Source: Natronoglomus mannanivorans
GTDB lineage: Archaea; Halobacteriota; Halobacteria; Halobacteriales; Natrialbaceae
Assembly: GCA_025517485.1 (NCBI GenBank)
Contig: JAOPKB010000004.1
Span: 124,001-188,000 of the forward strand
DNA length: 64,000 nt
Direction: 5' to 3'
Made by a program: the position numbers and the translations under genes. Within the stretch, counting starts at the first letter, position 1. The number at the start of each line of letters is the position of its first letter. Positions 34,476-45,686 of the stretch are shown here, one piece after another. The notes under the pieces were generated by a model. The model searched no databases. It saw only the letters and a program-made list of their open reading frames with translations, and was not told the DNA's origin.

Positions 34476-36572
34476 TTAGAACAGATCAGTAGGTTTGAAG
34501 CCGTCGTTCCACTTGATCGTACCCTGATTAATCACTGGTCCTTTCGTCCACGTCAAGTAATCGTTCAGTTCGGCATCGTCGACTTCAGAGATGGCCGTTT
34601 CACCGGGTGTCAGATGGAAGTTTGTACTCGTTTGAATGTTTGGATTGTTGACAGAACCAACTCGGAACTCCTTCGTCGGATACGACCGAAGCACCAGTTC
34701 GTGACCGTCCCTCATCTTGTCGATGGTCAGTGCGGTCGGAGAGCCACCGTCTGACTGTGCGATATCCGCGGATCCGTCCCCGACGATGAGATACTGGTCG
34801 CCGAGAATCGTCGTCTCTCGAGCGAGTTCGAGTGCGGCTCGTAACGGGAAGCCGAGATTCAACAGTCGAGCCATCGTCTCGCCGATTTCGACGGCGTGTT
34901 CGTTGACGATGTCGCCGAGCGTTCCGACACCGCCGAACGCGCCGCGCTGGGCCATCGCGAGCCCCTGTTCGTAGGATTGACACGCGTTGAGAAAGAACAC
35001 GCCGAGATCGATCGACGAGAGTGACCGCACGTCGAGGTGGCCGTCCGAGCACTCGAGACCGTCCGGGGTCGCGTGCCCGATGTAGTGGAGGAAGTCGTAG
35101 CCACCCTCCGTTAGCAGTGACGTGAGTTGCTCGGCCGAAACGCCGAACTCCGAGCGGACGTCGAAGGGAAGCGTCTCTCGAGTCCCGTAGGCCTCGTCGA
35201 GAACGTCGTGTTCTTCGATCATCCGCGCGTCGTTACAGATCAGGAGGATCTCGATCGACTCGTTTCGCGCGCGTCGTGATAGTTGATTCTGGTAGGCTTC
35301 GATCGTCGCTTTCGATGCACCGCGCGGGACCTGTGTTCCGAACCAAGCGTGTTCGATCGACTCGTCACTGACTGCCGGTTCGACGAAATTCAATTCGTCG
35401 TCGTCACCGGGCGTGAATACCGGCGATCGATGAACCTCTGCCGAGCGGACGAATTGTGCCGCTCCAGATTCGCTGGACAACTGCTGGGGGCTGGCGTCGG
35501 TTTCGAGCCGCTCTCCACGCGGTTCCCGGACGATTCCGAGTTCGTTGACGATAAACGGTAGGAGTTCGATTCCGTCGGGTGTCGAAGGAACGTGAGCCGT
35601 CAGCGGCCACCGCGGAACATGTGGTTCGACGAGGTCGAACGGAACGGATAGATAGCGCTCGAGTTGCTCGGAGAGTGGTGCGTGATACGTCTCCCAGAGG
35701 TTGAACGGGAGTTCCTCTTCGAGTGCCGCCCGTTCGTGGAGGTCGTCGCGATACAGCCCCTCCGTGCGAACGAGGCAGTCCAGCAGAAAGATGTGCTTGA
35801 GCGTGCGCGCCACGTCGTCCTCGAGTCGTGTTTCGACCCCGAGGTCGTACGTCGCGAGATCGGTGACGATCGTCGGTTCGGTCCCCGACCGGATCTCGGC
35901 ACCGAGATAAAACGCAAGCGGTGAGACAGTGTAGAGATTCCTGTACGTCGGTGGGATTTCGATCGCGATATCCGTCTCGGGTCGCTCCAGCGTGGACGGA
36001 ATCTCGAGGTCTGTCCCGCGTTCGATCAATGGAGGATGACCGCGTAACGACGGCCACGCTCGCTCCGGCGAGGTCGTCTTGAGCGCCGACGACATCGCCG
36101 ATACTGCGTGCATCATCGCCTCCGGATCGTCGGGTGCCCGAATCGTCGCCGCCGGTTGTTCGTGTAACGACCGGGCACCGATCGCGACGGACGTCGCTTC
36201 GTCGAAGGTGATGTGAATCGAGTTGATTCCCGTCTCGATCCGGCCCGGTGCGGTCACGCGACAGTAGACTCTGATCGGTCCACTCAGGCCGATGAACTGC
36301 GTCTCGCCCTCGAGTGTCGCGGTTTCACCCGCCTCGAGGCTGCGGTTCGATTGTCCGCTCTCGTCGTGAATATCGACGAAATATCGCTGGTCGAACACCA
36401 GCGAATCCGTCTCGACCGAACACGCGGTGTCCACTGGAAAACAGAACTGGTCGTCCGTCACCGATTCTGGAGAGACCGGCATCGGCGTGCGGACGTGCAG
36501 CCGTCGCTGCTCGATCGGATCGTACATCTCGAGTCCTGTGGGGTCCGCCGTCCCGTCAAATTCGATAGCCAT
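34476..36572 (-). CDS. CHAT-domain (caspase-like) protease
   Basis: The 698-residue soluble protein ends in a CHAT domain, the caspase/separase-related peptidase family. The catalytic His-Cys pair is visible: His500 in LHYIGHATPDG and Cys531 in VFFLNACQSYEQG. The late LIVGDGSADIAQ strand also fits. The first 140 residues form a beta-rich domain, and the middle 300 residues are helical without TPR repeats that I can recognise. A tail of about 75 residues follows the protease domain. The ATG at 36572 is used; a TTG at 36608 lies about 33 bp from a TATA-like gtatatgc and is possible. AT-rich flanks suggest transfer. The target is unknown; the 45-residue peptide opposite is the obvious candidate. 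Confidence 0.8.
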   Translation of the reverse strand: MAIEFDGTADPTGLEMYDPIEQRRLHVRTPMPVSPESVTDDQFCFPVDTACSVETDSLVFDQRYFVDIHDESGQSNRSLEAGETATLEGETQFIGLSGPIRVYCRVTAPGRIETGINSIHITFDEATSVAIGARSLHEQPAATIRAPDDPEAMMHAVSAMSSALKTTSPERAWPSLRGHPPLIERGTDLEIPSTLERPETDIAIEIPPTYRNLYTVSPLAFYLGAEIRSGTEPTIVTDLATYDLGVETRLEDDVARTLKHIFLLDCLVRTEGLYRDDLHERAALEEELPFNLWETYHAPLSEQLERYLSVPFDLVEPHVPRWPLTAHVPSTPDGIELLPFIVNELGIVREPRGERLETDASPQQLSSESGAAQFVRSAEVHRSPVFTPGDDDELNFVEPAVSDESIEHAWFGTQVPRGASKATIEAYQNQLSRRARNESIEILLICNDARMIEEHDVLDEAYGTRETLPFDVRSEFGVSAEQLTSLLTEGGYDFLHYIGHATPDGLECSDGHLDVRSLSSIDLGVFFLNACQSYEQGLAMAQRGAFGGVGTLGDIVNEHAVEIGETMARLLNLGFPLRAALELARETTILGDQYLIVGDGSADIAQSDGGSPTALTIDKMRDGHELVLRSYPTKEFRVGSVNNPNIQTSTNFHLTPGETAISEVDDAELNDYLTWTKGPVINQGTIKWNDGFKPTDLF

Positions 36573-36777
36573 TCCTCGTTCCCTTGGTACCACTGTTACT
36601 CGTTCCAACCACCAAAAACTAACCGGAGATTACTGCTGTGCATATACCGGAAAAAATCCCTCTCATGATATTGTTATCTTATACAATCGGGGATAGAAAT
36701 CATGAATCCGGAGACGAGTGCCAGATACCTGTCCACGATCCCGTGGAGGGCCTGTTCACCTCTCGACCTCTTACTCG

Positions 36778-38181
<1,404 letters not shown>

Positions 38182-38227
38182 CGAATCACCTCGATCGTCC
38201 GGATCGCCGATCGCTGGTCGTAGTCGC

Positions 38228-39559
38228 TCATCTTCGTACCTCTTTGCCGGCTCGACGCCCGGCGACGTACCCCGTCGCCAGCGAGACGCCGCTGCCGGAC
38301 TTCTCGGCTGCGTAGTCGTACCCGCCGAGCACCCCACCCGCCGCGCGCAGATTCTCGAACTCCGGCTTTTCGCGGGCGTCCAGCGGCCGCAACTCGCGGT
38401 CGACCGCGACGCCGAAGCGAGCGAACGGCTGGTCGCCGAAGGCGTCGTCGACGAACCAGTCGTATCGGTCTTCGGGGTGAGGGACGTGACAGTCGAAGAT
38501 CGGTTCGGTGACTCCGTCGCGCGAGGACCGAACGCCCTTCCCGACGAGCCCGCCCGTCGCGAGGACGTACTCGTCGGCCCGATAGGGAACCTCCTGCCCC
38601 TTCCGATCGACGAGGACGTGATCGACTCGTCGACCGCCGTCGCTCGCCTCACAGCCGACGACGGGGACACCGGTCGTCACGCGGACGCCGTGCTCCTCGA
38701 GTGCGCCGTACAGCAGGTCCTCGAGTCGCATTCCGGGCAGACTCGGCGGCCCCATCGGGATCTCGAAGACGTCGACGCCGAGCCGTTCCTCGAGGTCGCG
38801 CCGGACGACGCCGGTGTTCTCTTCGCCGAGGACTGCCGGAAGTCCGAGTCGAGCCTCGCGCTCGAGGTGCGGTCGAATCGTCTCCGCGAGGACGGCGCGT
38901 CCGGGAGCGCTCCCGGCACCGGTACCGGTGTCGACGGACTCGTCCCAGTCGAGGATGTGGGCGTAGCGCGTGCGTTTGGCGTCGTCGCGCAGTTCGCCGG
39001 GGAAGGAGATCGTCGCGCCTCGAACCGGGAAGGGGACGTCCGCGGCCCGCAGGTGGGCCGCCGAAAGCGGAGCGTCGAACTCGGGCATCGTCTCGAAGCC
39101 GACCAGCAGCGTGGATCGAGCGTCACTGGCGAGTCCGGGTGCCACGCTCGCGGGGTAGCGCGCGGTCGGTTTCACCGTCCCGCTGACGGTCGGCACGAGC
39201 GCGTTGGACGGGGTATGTCCTCCCTCGTAGGCGTCGCCGACGATCGCGTCGAAAAAGAGCAACGCCTCGCGGACTCGTTCGAGGCCGACGCGCTCGTAAG
39301 GGTGGCCCGTCGGAAGGTCGGGGATCGCATCGAAGGGGTCGGAGAGCGGACCCTCGCTTCTTCCGTCTCCCTCTCTGCTCTCGCCCTCGCCCCTATCGGG
39401 CGCGTAGCCCAGCACGTCGATCAGCCCGCTGGCGTGGCGCAGCGTGCTCTGTTTGTAGGAGATCAGACGAACGCGGTCGCCGTGTTCGGCCGCCGAAAGC
39501 GCCGCCGTGACGCCGGCGAGGCCGCCGCCGATCACGAGTACGTCGTCCTCAATCGCCAT
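38228..39559 (-). CDS. glpB: Anaerobic glycerol-3-phosphate dehydrogenase subunit B
   Basis: The 443-residue flavoprotein begins [30 protein letters not shown], an FAD/NAD Rossmann motif. It matches GlpB of the GlpABC complex in length and in the segments [45 protein letters not shown] and [13 protein letters not shown]. The C-terminus [17 protein letters not shown] resembles a late FAD-binding region. Its start overlaps the end of glpA by 11 bases. It links the catalytic GlpA to the iron-sulfur GlpC subunit. An E/G-rich insert near residues 60-75 is haloarchaeal. Confidence 0.91.
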   Translation of the reverse strand: MAIEDDVLVIGGGLAGVTAALSAAEHGDRVRLISYKQSTLRHASGLIDVLGYAPDRGEGESREGDGRSEGPLSDPFDAIPDLPTGHPYERVGLERVREALLFFDAIVGDAYEGGHTPSNALVPTVSGTVKPTARYPASVAPGLASDARSTLLVGFETMPEFDAPLSAAHLRAADVPFPVRGATISFPGELRDDAKRTRYAHILDWDESVDTGTGAGSAPGRAVLAETIRPHLEREARLGLPAVLGEENTGVVRRDLEERLGVDVFEIPMGPPSLPGMRLEDLLYGALEEHGVRVTTGVPVVGCEASDGGRRVDHVLVDRKGQEVPYRADEYVLATGGLVGKGVRSSRDGVTEPIFDCHVPHPEDRYDWFVDDAFGDQPFARFGVAVDRELRPLDAREKPEFENLRAAGGVLGGYDYAAEKSGSGVSLATGYVAGRRAGKEVRR

Positions 39560-41357
39560 CTGCGCCTCCGTCCCGTCGTCTCGAGGGGGCGTCCGCCCTG
39601 CCGTCGGCTATCCGCTCGCGTGCCGATTCAGCCGAGCGTCCGCGACCGGCGTCGAACGCGCCGTAGTCGATCGATTCGGCCGCTGTCGTCTCTCCATCGT
39701 CCTCTCCCCGTCCCTCGAGAGCGCTCGAGCGCGCTGCCGGATCTCGATCTCGGTTCATCGTCGTCGCGTGCAGCGCGTAGTTCAACATCGCCTGCGAGAG
39801 CTGTTCGCCCCAGAGGGCGTGGCGCTCGCCCTTCCAGCGTTCCTGAAACAGTTCGTCCAGAGCCGCTCGAACGGCGGGTTCCTCGTACTCCGGCGACAGC
39901 TCGTTTGCCATCGCGTGACAGCAAAAGCCGCCCTGACAGTTGCCCATCGACGCCCGCGTCCGGATGCGGACGCCGTTCAAGTCCGTGCCGGACTGCGAGA
40001 TTGCGTCTCGAATTTCCGCCCGCGTGACACCCTCACAGGCGCAGATCACCGGGTTCGGCTCGTCGGTCTCGAGCACCTCCTGGGACCGACTGCCCAGCCG
40101 CTTCGCGCTCCGGCGGGCGATCGGCGACCGGAGGCCGAAGTCGTCCATTCCCGCCAGCAGAGTCTCGAGGTTCTCGCTGCCCGGCAGCGGTTCCTCGGCG
40201 GTTGTACAGGACCCGCGCACGCCGAGTTTCTCGCAGACGTGATCGGAGATCTGCTCGGCCATCAGCCGGTAGGTGGTGAACTTGCCGCCGACGATGCTCG
40301 TCATCCCGTCGACGCCGTCGCGCTCGGCGTGGTCTAACAGGAAGAAATCGCGCGTGATGTCCGTCGGGTCCTCGGTGCCGGTGCCGGGCGGTTCGTACAG
40401 CGGGCGGACGCCCCAGAACGAGCGAATGGTGCGCGCGTCCCGGAGGATCGGCACGAGTTCCGAGAGCGTGTCGATCAGGAGGTCGACCTCCCACTGCTCT
40501 TCGGGGTAGTCGTCGGGATCGCTCACCTCGTCGTCCGTCGTTCCGAGGATTGCGGTCGTCTCGTGGGGGACGATGATGTCCGCGTCACCCTTCGGCCGAC
40601 AGCGGTTGATCACGGTGTCGACCTGCCGGACGTTCATGATCGTCATGACGCCCTTCGAGGGGCGGACGGCGATCTCGAGGTCGGCCATCGCACCGATCTG
40701 GCCGGCCCAGGCGCCGGTGGCGTTGACGACGTAGTCGGCGGTGATCTCCTCGGTCGTGCCGGGTCGGGCGTGTGCTTGCTTTCCCGGCCCGGACTCGTGG
40801 CGAACGACGGCGCCGTAGACGTCGTCACCCTCGCGCAGCAGGTCGATCACCTCGGCGTGAGTCTCGATTCGCGCGCCGTGGCGTTCGGCGTCGATTGCGT
40901 TTGCGACACAGAGTCGGAACGGGTCGACCGCGCCGTCGGGTACCTGAATCGCGCGCTCGATGTCGTTCGTGAGGTAGGGCTCGATCTCGCGGGCCTCCGC
41001 CCCTGAGAGGACTGTCGCGGGGATGTCGCACTCTCGACACCCCTGTAACTTCTCCCGGAAGTACTCGTCGGGGTCCTCGGGACGCTGGACGAACAGTCCG
41101 CCGGTCTCCTCGACGCAGTGGCCCGCGATCTCACGGAGGACGCGATTCTCCTCGATACACTCTCTCGCACTGGCCTGATCCGACACCGCGTAGCGCCCAC
41201 CGCTGTGTAACAGGCCGTGCATCCGCCCGGTCGTGCCGTGGGTGAGGTTCCCGCGCTCGAGAAGCGTCACCCCGAGGCCGCGGGTCGCCAGGTCGCGGGC
41301 GATGCCACAGCCGGTCGAGCCGCCGCCGAGGACGAGGACCTCCGTGTCGTGTGCCAT
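39549..41357 (-). CDS. glpA: Anaerobic glycerol-3-phosphate dehydrogenase subunit A
   Basis: The 602-residue FAD enzyme oxidises sn-glycerol 3-phosphate to dihydroxyacetone phosphate. It begins [27 protein letters not shown], followed by [18 protein letters not shown] and the FAD site [15 protein letters not shown]-terminal BFD-like [2Fe-2S] domain with [11 protein letters not shown] and [12 protein letters not shown] is visible near 430-475. A charged extension of about 75 residues follows. The ATG at 41357 was chosen over an upstream start that would overlap the divergent glpK promoter. It is the first gene of glpABC. Confidence 0.92.
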   Translation of the reverse strand: MAHDTEVLVLGGGSTGCGIARDLATRGLGVTLLERGNLTHGTTGRMHGLLHSGGRYAVSDQASARECIEENRVLREIAGHCVEETGGLFVQRPEDPDEYFREKLQGCRECDIPATVLSGAEAREIEPYLTNDIERAIQVPDGAVDPFRLCVANAIDAERHGARIETHAEVIDLLREGDDVYGAVVRHESGPGKQAHARPGTTEEITADYVVNATGAWAGQIGAMADLEIAVRPSKGVMTIMNVRQVDTVINRCRPKGDADIIVPHETTAILGTTDDEVSDPDDYPEEQWEVDLLIDTLSELVPILRDARTIRSFWGVRPLYEPPGTGTEDPTDITRDFFLLDHAERDGVDGMTSIVGGKFTTYRLMAEQISDHVCEKLGVRGSCTTAEEPLPGSENLETLLAGMDDFGLRSPIARRSAKRLGSRSQEVLETDEPNPVICACEGVTRAEIRDAISQSGTDLNGVRIRTRASMGNCQGGFCCHAMANELSPEYEEPAVRAALDELFQERWKGERHALWGEQLSQAMLNYALHATTMNRDRDPAARSSALEGRGEDDGETTAAESIDYGAFDAGRGRSAESARERIADGRADAPSRRRDGGADGD

Positions 41358-41464
41358 TCCGTTGTCGGAGTGACGGGAGCGTGGGCCTTTACGCTGTCGT
41401 CGGGGGTCGTGTCGTTGCCCTGTCGTCATCCGGCGTCCAGCAGACGACCACATCGTCACCAACG

Positions 41465-41469
41465 CTTAT
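41465..41469 (+). promoter_or_regulatory. TATA-like element of glpK
   Basis: TTATG lies 29-33 bp before the ATG at 41498, consistent with a leaderless glpK transcript. The 140-bp gap also holds the divergent glpA promoter, with a TAAA-type element near 41385-41392. No clear shared palindrome was found, although co-regulation by a GlpR-type repressor would be expected. Confidence 0.4.
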
Positions 41470-41497
41470 GCCGGTTTTTGCAGTAGTAGGGACCGAT

Positions 41498-43087
41498 ATG
41501 GTCGCCAGCGAAGACCGTTCGTCAGCGAGGAGAGCGGGTGAGACCGTGACCGATCTCACCTACGTCGGCGCGATCGATCAGGGGACGACCGGCACCCGCT
41601 TCATGGTCTTCGACCACGACGGACAGGTCGTCTCGAGCGCCTACGAAACCCACGAACAGATCTACCCCGAACCCGGCTGGGTCGAACACGACCCCGTCGA
41701 GATCTGGGAGAACACGAAGTCGGTGATCACGACGGCACTCGCCGAGGGCGACGTCGACGCGGCCCAGCTCGAGGCCATCGGCGTCACCAACCAGCGCGAG
41801 ACGACGGTGCTGTGGGACGCCGCCTCGGGAACGCCGGTCTACAACGCCATCGTCTGGCAGGACCGGCGGACGACCGACCGCGTGGAGACACTCGAGGCCG
41901 AGGGGCTCGACGAACCGATTCGCGAGACGACGGGGCTCCAGCCCGACGCCTACTTCGCGGCGACGAAAGCCGAGTGGCTGCTCGACAATGCGGACCCGAT
42001 CAAACTCGAGCGCAGTCGGCCGGACGACGTCCGGACCCGCGCCGAGCGAGGCGAGGTGCTGTTCGGGACGATCGACAGCTGGCTGATCTACAACCTCACC
42101 GGCGAGCACGTCACCGAGGTCACCAACGCCTCGCGGACGATGCTGTACGACATCCACGACCTCGAGTGGGACGACGACCTGCTCGAGGAGTTCTCGATCC
42201 CGCGCGCGATGCTCCCCGAAGTACGTCCCTCGAGCGACGAGGCGACCTACGGGAGCACCGACCCCGACGGCTTCCTCGGTACCGAGGTCCCCGTCGCGGG
42301 CGCACTCGGCGACCAGCAGGCCGCGCTCTTCGGCCAGGCCTGTTTCGACGCTGGCAGCGCGAAGAACACCTACGGAACGGGGTCGTTCTTCCTGTTGAAC
42401 ACCGGCGAGGAGGCCGTCGAGAGCGAGCACGGGCTGCTCACGACGATCGGCTTCCAGCGCTCGGGCGACCCCGTCCAGTACGCCCTCGAGGGCTCGATCT
42501 TCGTCACCGGCGCGGCGATCGAGTGGCTGGAGGACGTGACGCTGATCGACGACCCCGCTGAAACGGAGGCGCTCGCCCGCAGCGTCGACTCGACGGACGG
42601 CGTCTACGTGGTGCCGGCTTTCACGGGGCTGGGCGCTCCCCACTGGGACCAGCGCGCCCGAGGGACGATCGTCGGGATGACCCGTGGCACCCGAAGAGAG
42701 CACATCGTCCGTGCGACCCTCGAAGCGATCGCCTACCAGACCAGAGACGTCGCCGAGGCGATGGAAGCGGATTCGGGCATCGAGATCAGTAGTTTGCGAG
42801 TCGACGGCGGCGCGGTAAAGAACAACTTTCTGTGCCAACTGCAGTCGGACGTCATCGGTACGCAAATCGTCCGCCCGGAGGTCGACGAGACCACGGCGCT
42901 TGGGTCGGCCTACGCCGCGGGGCTGGCCGTGGGGTACTGGAGCGACCTCGAGGAACTGCGCGAGAACTGGCGGGTCGACCGCGAGTTCGACCCCGAGATG
43001 GAACAGCGACTCGCCGACAGGCGCTACGAACGCTGGTCGGAGGCCGTCGCGTGCGCTCGAGGGTGGGCGAGAGACGAGGAAGTTTGA
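41498..43087 (+). CDS. glpK: Glycerol kinase
   Basis: The 529-residue FGGY-family kinase phosphorylates glycerol to glycerol 3-phosphate, the substrate of the divergent glpABC operon. Motifs include YVGAIDQGTTGTRFMVFDHDG near 18, GVTNQRETTVLWDAASGTPVYNAIVWQDRRT near 91, GALGDQQAALFGQ near 267 and the signature SLRVDGGAVKNNFLCQLQSD near 432. The ATG at 41498 is supported by a TATA element 30 bp upstream; an internal GTG at 41546 would give the more usual short N-terminus. Glycerol is abundant in hypersaline waters because Dunaliella makes it. Confidence 0.94.
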   Translation: MVASEDRSSARRAGETVTDLTYVGAIDQGTTGTRFMVFDHDGQVVSSAYETHEQIYPEPGWVEHDPVEIWENTKSVITTALAEGDVDAAQLEAIGVTNQRETTVLWDAASGTPVYNAIVWQDRRTTDRVETLEAEGLDEPIRETTGLQPDAYFAATKAEWLLDNADPIKLERSRPDDVRTRAERGEVLFGTIDSWLIYNLTGEHVTEVTNASRTMLYDIHDLEWDDDLLEEFSIPRAMLPEVRPSSDEATYGSTDPDGFLGTEVPVAGALGDQQAALFGQACFDAGSAKNTYGTGSFFLLNTGEEAVESEHGLLTTIGFQRSGDPVQYALEGSIFVTGAAIEWLEDVTLIDDPAETEALARSVDSTDGVYVVPAFTGLGAPHWDQRARGTIVGMTRGTRREHIVRATLEAIAYQTRDVAEAMEADSGIEISSLRVDGGAVKNNFLCQLQSDVIGTQIVRPEVDETTALGSAYAAGLAVGYWSDLEELRENWRVDREFDPEMEQRLADRRYERWSEAVACARGWARDEEV

Positions 43088-43158
43088 CAGAGATCGTTCC
43101 ACGGTCGGTGAGTACGAATACGAATATTGCTCGTGCGTGCGTATTTGTACCAACCCCT

Positions 43159-43181
43159 GATCGCACGACTGCTGTGCGATC
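43159..43181. repeat. Perfect inverted repeat downstream of glpK
   Basis: GATCGCAC and GTGCGATC are perfect complements separated by seven bases. The hairpin lies about 70 bp after the glpK stop. It has no T-run on either strand, so it may be an operator or transcript-stabilising hairpin rather than a terminator. Confidence 0.6.
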
Positions 43182-43350
43182 GGTGTGTACATAGTTTCAG
43201 CTGTTACGATCGAACTGACCGACAGCAGTCTGTACGAAGGCGCCTTCCATCGCGGGTGCCCGTCACCGACATTCGAGATCCGAATCACTCTCGCCATTAA
43301 CGCTCGAGATCAGAACCATCCCGGCGACGGGGACAACCGTTCGTTGCAGC

Positions 43351-43422
43351 CGATGGGTTTCGGTCACTGGTTGCAGTGGGCCCAGTCGATGAGTTTCGGT
43401 CACCGTCCGCAAAGGGCCCAGA
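43351..43422. repeat. Two tandem 36-bp units
   Basis: Units 43351-43386 and 43387-43422 agree at 28 of 36 positions by eye, sharing CGATG, GTTTCGGTCAC and GGGCCCAG. Each ends in a GGGCCC palindrome. The period is a multiple of three, and the units stay open in one plus-strand frame. Confidence 0.6.
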
Positions 43423-43660
43423 TTGTGGACATCCATCACTAGATGCCTACATGTTTCGGTACCGCGTCAGACTCCACGGGGAACCGCCCTACCGAGACGG
43501 GTGCCGACGACGTGTCTGCACGCTGTTTACAGGAGGAACAGACGATGACAATACGAAATAGAGGAGACGGCTATCAATCCAGAAACGTAACGAGGGTGAC
43601 AACCATCGCGAACGACATCCCAGTCGAACCCGAATCCGGGCTCGCGGTAGGGTGGTCGTC

Positions 43661-44431
43661 GTGAGCAAATCACTCGACGTCGACAAACTCGAGCGTGAAG
43701 TCAAGTCGGTGTACCGGAACGTCGCCGAAACACCGGACGGGGAGTTTCACTTCGAGATGGGCCAAGACCTCGTAGAGCGCCTCGGCTACGACACCGCGGA
43801 TCTCGAGTACGTCCCGCAAGCGGCGATTGATTCGTTCGCGGGAGTGGGACATCACTTCGATCTGGCCGAACTCGAGCCACGAGAGACGGTTCTGGACCTC
43901 GGCAGCGGTTCGGGGATGGACATGTTCGTCGCCGCCTTACACGTGACCGAGACGGGTTCGGTCACGGGCGTGGACATGACTGACGAGCAGATCGAGAACG
44001 CACGGCGACTCGCGAAGGAGGGTGGATTTCACAACGTCCGCGTGCGACGCGGTCACATCGAATCCCTCCCGTTCGACGACGAGTCGTTCGACGCGGTCAT
44101 CTCGAACGGGGTGATCAACCTCTCGGCTGAGAAGGATCGGGTGTTCGCGGAAGCGTACCGCGTGCTCAAGCCGGGTGGGCGACTCGTACTCTCGGACATC
44201 ATCAGCGAGACCCAGATGCCAGAGCGGATCAAATCGAACGCCGACCTCTGGGCGGCGTGCATCGGCGGCGCGGAGCAAATCGACGGCTACCGTGAGATGG
44301 TCGAACGAGCGGGATTCGAGGCAGTCGAGCTCAGGGAGAATCCCCAGTACCAGTTCATCTCCGATCAGGCGGCGAACGCGTGTCAAACGTACGGGGTCAA
44401 GAGCGTCTCGCTCGTCGCTCACAAGCGGTGA
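43661..44431 (+). CDS. Class I SAM methyltransferase, ArsM-like
   Basis: The 256-residue protein has the ArsM/UbiE-type layout: an N-terminal helix region VYRNVAETPDGEFHFEMGQDL, then ETVLDLGSGSGMDMFVAALHV near 69-89, VTGVDMTDEQIENARRLA, VISNGVINL near 146 and RVLKPGGRLVLSDII near 168. A GVGHHFDLAELEPRE segment ahead of the core is typical of arsenite methyltransferases. Only a few cysteines are present (one in AACIGGAE, one in ANACQTYG), so arsenite as substrate is uncertain; a quinone or lipid methyltransferase is possible. The GTG at 43661 was chosen; an in-frame GTG lies 9 bases upstream. Confidence 0.76.
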   Translation: MSKSLDVDKLEREVKSVYRNVAETPDGEFHFEMGQDLVERLGYDTADLEYVPQAAIDSFAGVGHHFDLAELEPRETVLDLGSGSGMDMFVAALHVTETGSVTGVDMTDEQIENARRLAKEGGFHNVRVRRGHIESLPFDDESFDAVISNGVINLSAEKDRVFAEAYRVLKPGGRLVLSDIISETQMPERIKSNADLWAACIGGAEQIDGYREMVERAGFEAVELRENPQYQFISDQAANACQTYGVKSVSLVAHKR

Positions 44432-44543
44432 ACTAGCGCCGACCGACGACCTCCCGCGACCGGTCGAAGGGGCCACAGAGCCACAGGACGCGCAGTCTTC
44501 CAGAACCACGGTCGTTTAGAACACCGGCTTCGAACACCTGTGC

Positions 44544-45233
44544 ATGACGACCGACCCGCCGCTGATCCTCGACATCGACGGCACGCTCACCCGCCCCGAA
44601 GGCTGGGGGATCGACCCCCGAATCTTCGACCCGCTCCACGAGTGGGACGCCCCCGTCGTCGTCGCGACCGGGAAGGCCTTCCCCTATCCGATCGCCCTCT
44701 GTCACTTCCTGGCGATTCCCGAACTCGTCGTCGCCGAGAACGGCGGCGTCGTCTATACCGGCGACGACGTCACCTTCACCGCCGACCGCGCGGCCGCACA
44801 GAACGTCATGGCGGAGTACCGCGCCGCGGGCTACGGCCCCGGCTGGGGAGCCGACGACACCGTCAACCGCTGGCGGGAGACCGAGATCGCCGTCAACCTC
44901 GAGATGCCCCTCGAGCCGCTCGAGGAGATCGCCGACGACTACGGCCTCGAGGTGATCGATACGGGCTACGCCTACCACCTGAAGGACCCGACGATAAACA
45001 AGGGGCAGGGGGTTCTGGCGATGGCCGAAGCAGTCGGCATCGATCTCGAGGATGCCGTCGCGGTTGGCGACTCGATCAACGACGTCTCCACGTTCGAGGT
45101 CGTCGGGAGAAGCTTCGCGGTCGCGAACGCCGACGACGCGGCGACAGAGGCAGCAGACGAAGTGCTCGAGGACGTCCACGCCGACGGGACGCTGGGGGTC
45201 CTCGAGCGGGTTCGGGGTCGGTCTCGAGACTGA
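44544..45233 (+). CDS. Phosphoglycolate phosphatase, HAD superfamily (archaeal type)
   Basis: The 229-residue protein has HAD motif I at residues 9-16 (DIDGTLTRP), a cap domain, and the late motif GDSINDVSTFEVVG near 174-187. It matches the archaeal SPP-like phosphoglycolate phosphatase family in length, in ENGGVVYTGDDVTF near 65 and in INKGQGVLAMAEAVGI near 151. It dephosphorylates 2-phosphoglycolate or related sugar phosphates; sucrose-phosphatase-like activity cannot be excluded. The ATG at 44544 lies 112 bp behind the methyltransferase gene on the same strand. Confidence 0.86.
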   Translation: MTTDPPLILDIDGTLTRPEGWGIDPRIFDPLHEWDAPVVVATGKAFPYPIALCHFLAIPELVVAENGGVVYTGDDVTFTADRAAAQNVMAEYRAAGYGPGWGADDTVNRWRETEIAVNLEMPLEPLEEIADDYGLEVIDTGYAYHLKDPTINKGQGVLAMAEAVGIDLEDAVAVGDSINDVSTFEVVGRSFAVANADDAATEAADEVLEDVHADGTLGVLERVRGRSRD

Positions 45234-45296
45234 GATCGGAAACGGTGACGACGGTCGTCGGACGACGTTCGATTCGTGGTGGTGTTCGAGCGGACG

Positions 45297-45578
45297 TTAC
45301 GTTCGGGGCCCCGTCCGGGAGACGAACTCGAACGCGGTTTCCGTCCCGATCGCCGACCCTCCATCGACGCGTTCGACACGGAGCTCGACGTCCTCGGTCG
45401 TGCCACAGCCGCAGCTGACGAACTCCGACCACTCGTCGCCGACGGCGACGCGACCGCCCCGCGTTTTCCGAAGATAGCCGCGATAGCTCGGCGTCTGCAG
45501 TTCCTGTCGTACGCGCTCGGTCGCGGGCCGGTACGAAACCGTAACCGTCGATGCGGTGGTGTCCTCGTCGGTCGTCAT
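45297..45578 (-). CDS. Small uncharacterised haloarchaeal protein with GCG cysteine motif
   Basis: The 93-residue acidic protein has a beta-rich pattern: TVTVSYRPATERVRQEL, then YRGYLRKTRGGRVAVGDEWSEFVSCGCGTTEDVELRVERVDGG. The SCGCG pair of cysteines is near residue 55. I recall similar short proteins in other haloarchaea but cannot name a family with confidence. The ATG at 45578 is used since the upstream extension is arginine-rich and unlike haloarchaeal proteins. It is convergent with the phosphatase gene and 108 bp after the lipoprotein gene on the same strand. Confidence 0.6.
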   Translation of the reverse strand: MTTDEDTTASTVTVSYRPATERVRQELQTPSYRGYLRKTRGGRVAVGDEWSEFVSCGCGTTEDVELRVERVDGGSAIGTETAFEFVSRTGPRT

Positions 45579-45686
45579 ACCGGATCTACGAACGCGGGTG
45601 GAAAACGTGTTGTGCCGACTCAATCCGAGGCGGACGGCCGACCTCTGATCCTCGAGATCGGCCGTCGGCGTCGAGTTCGCGTGTGA

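Larger units (their letters stand above)
43088..43660. other. Intergenic region after glpK with inverted and tandem repeats, no convincing gene
   Basis: This stretch of about 570 bp holds an 8-bp-arm inverted repeat (43159-43181) and two diverged 36-bp tandem units (43351-43422). A partial third unit may lie near 43451. An open frame (43185-43442) translates the units as a 12-residue repeat, MGFGHWLQWAQS then MSFGHRPQRAQI, but its composition is not haloarchaeal-acidic. It may be a decayed gene or repeat locus. Confidence 0.45.

Noticed and set aside
43185..43442. 85-residue ORF carrying the 12-residue repeat after glpK
   Set aside because: No promoter or family support and atypical Trp/His/Gln-rich composition; listed as a repeat region instead of a gene.
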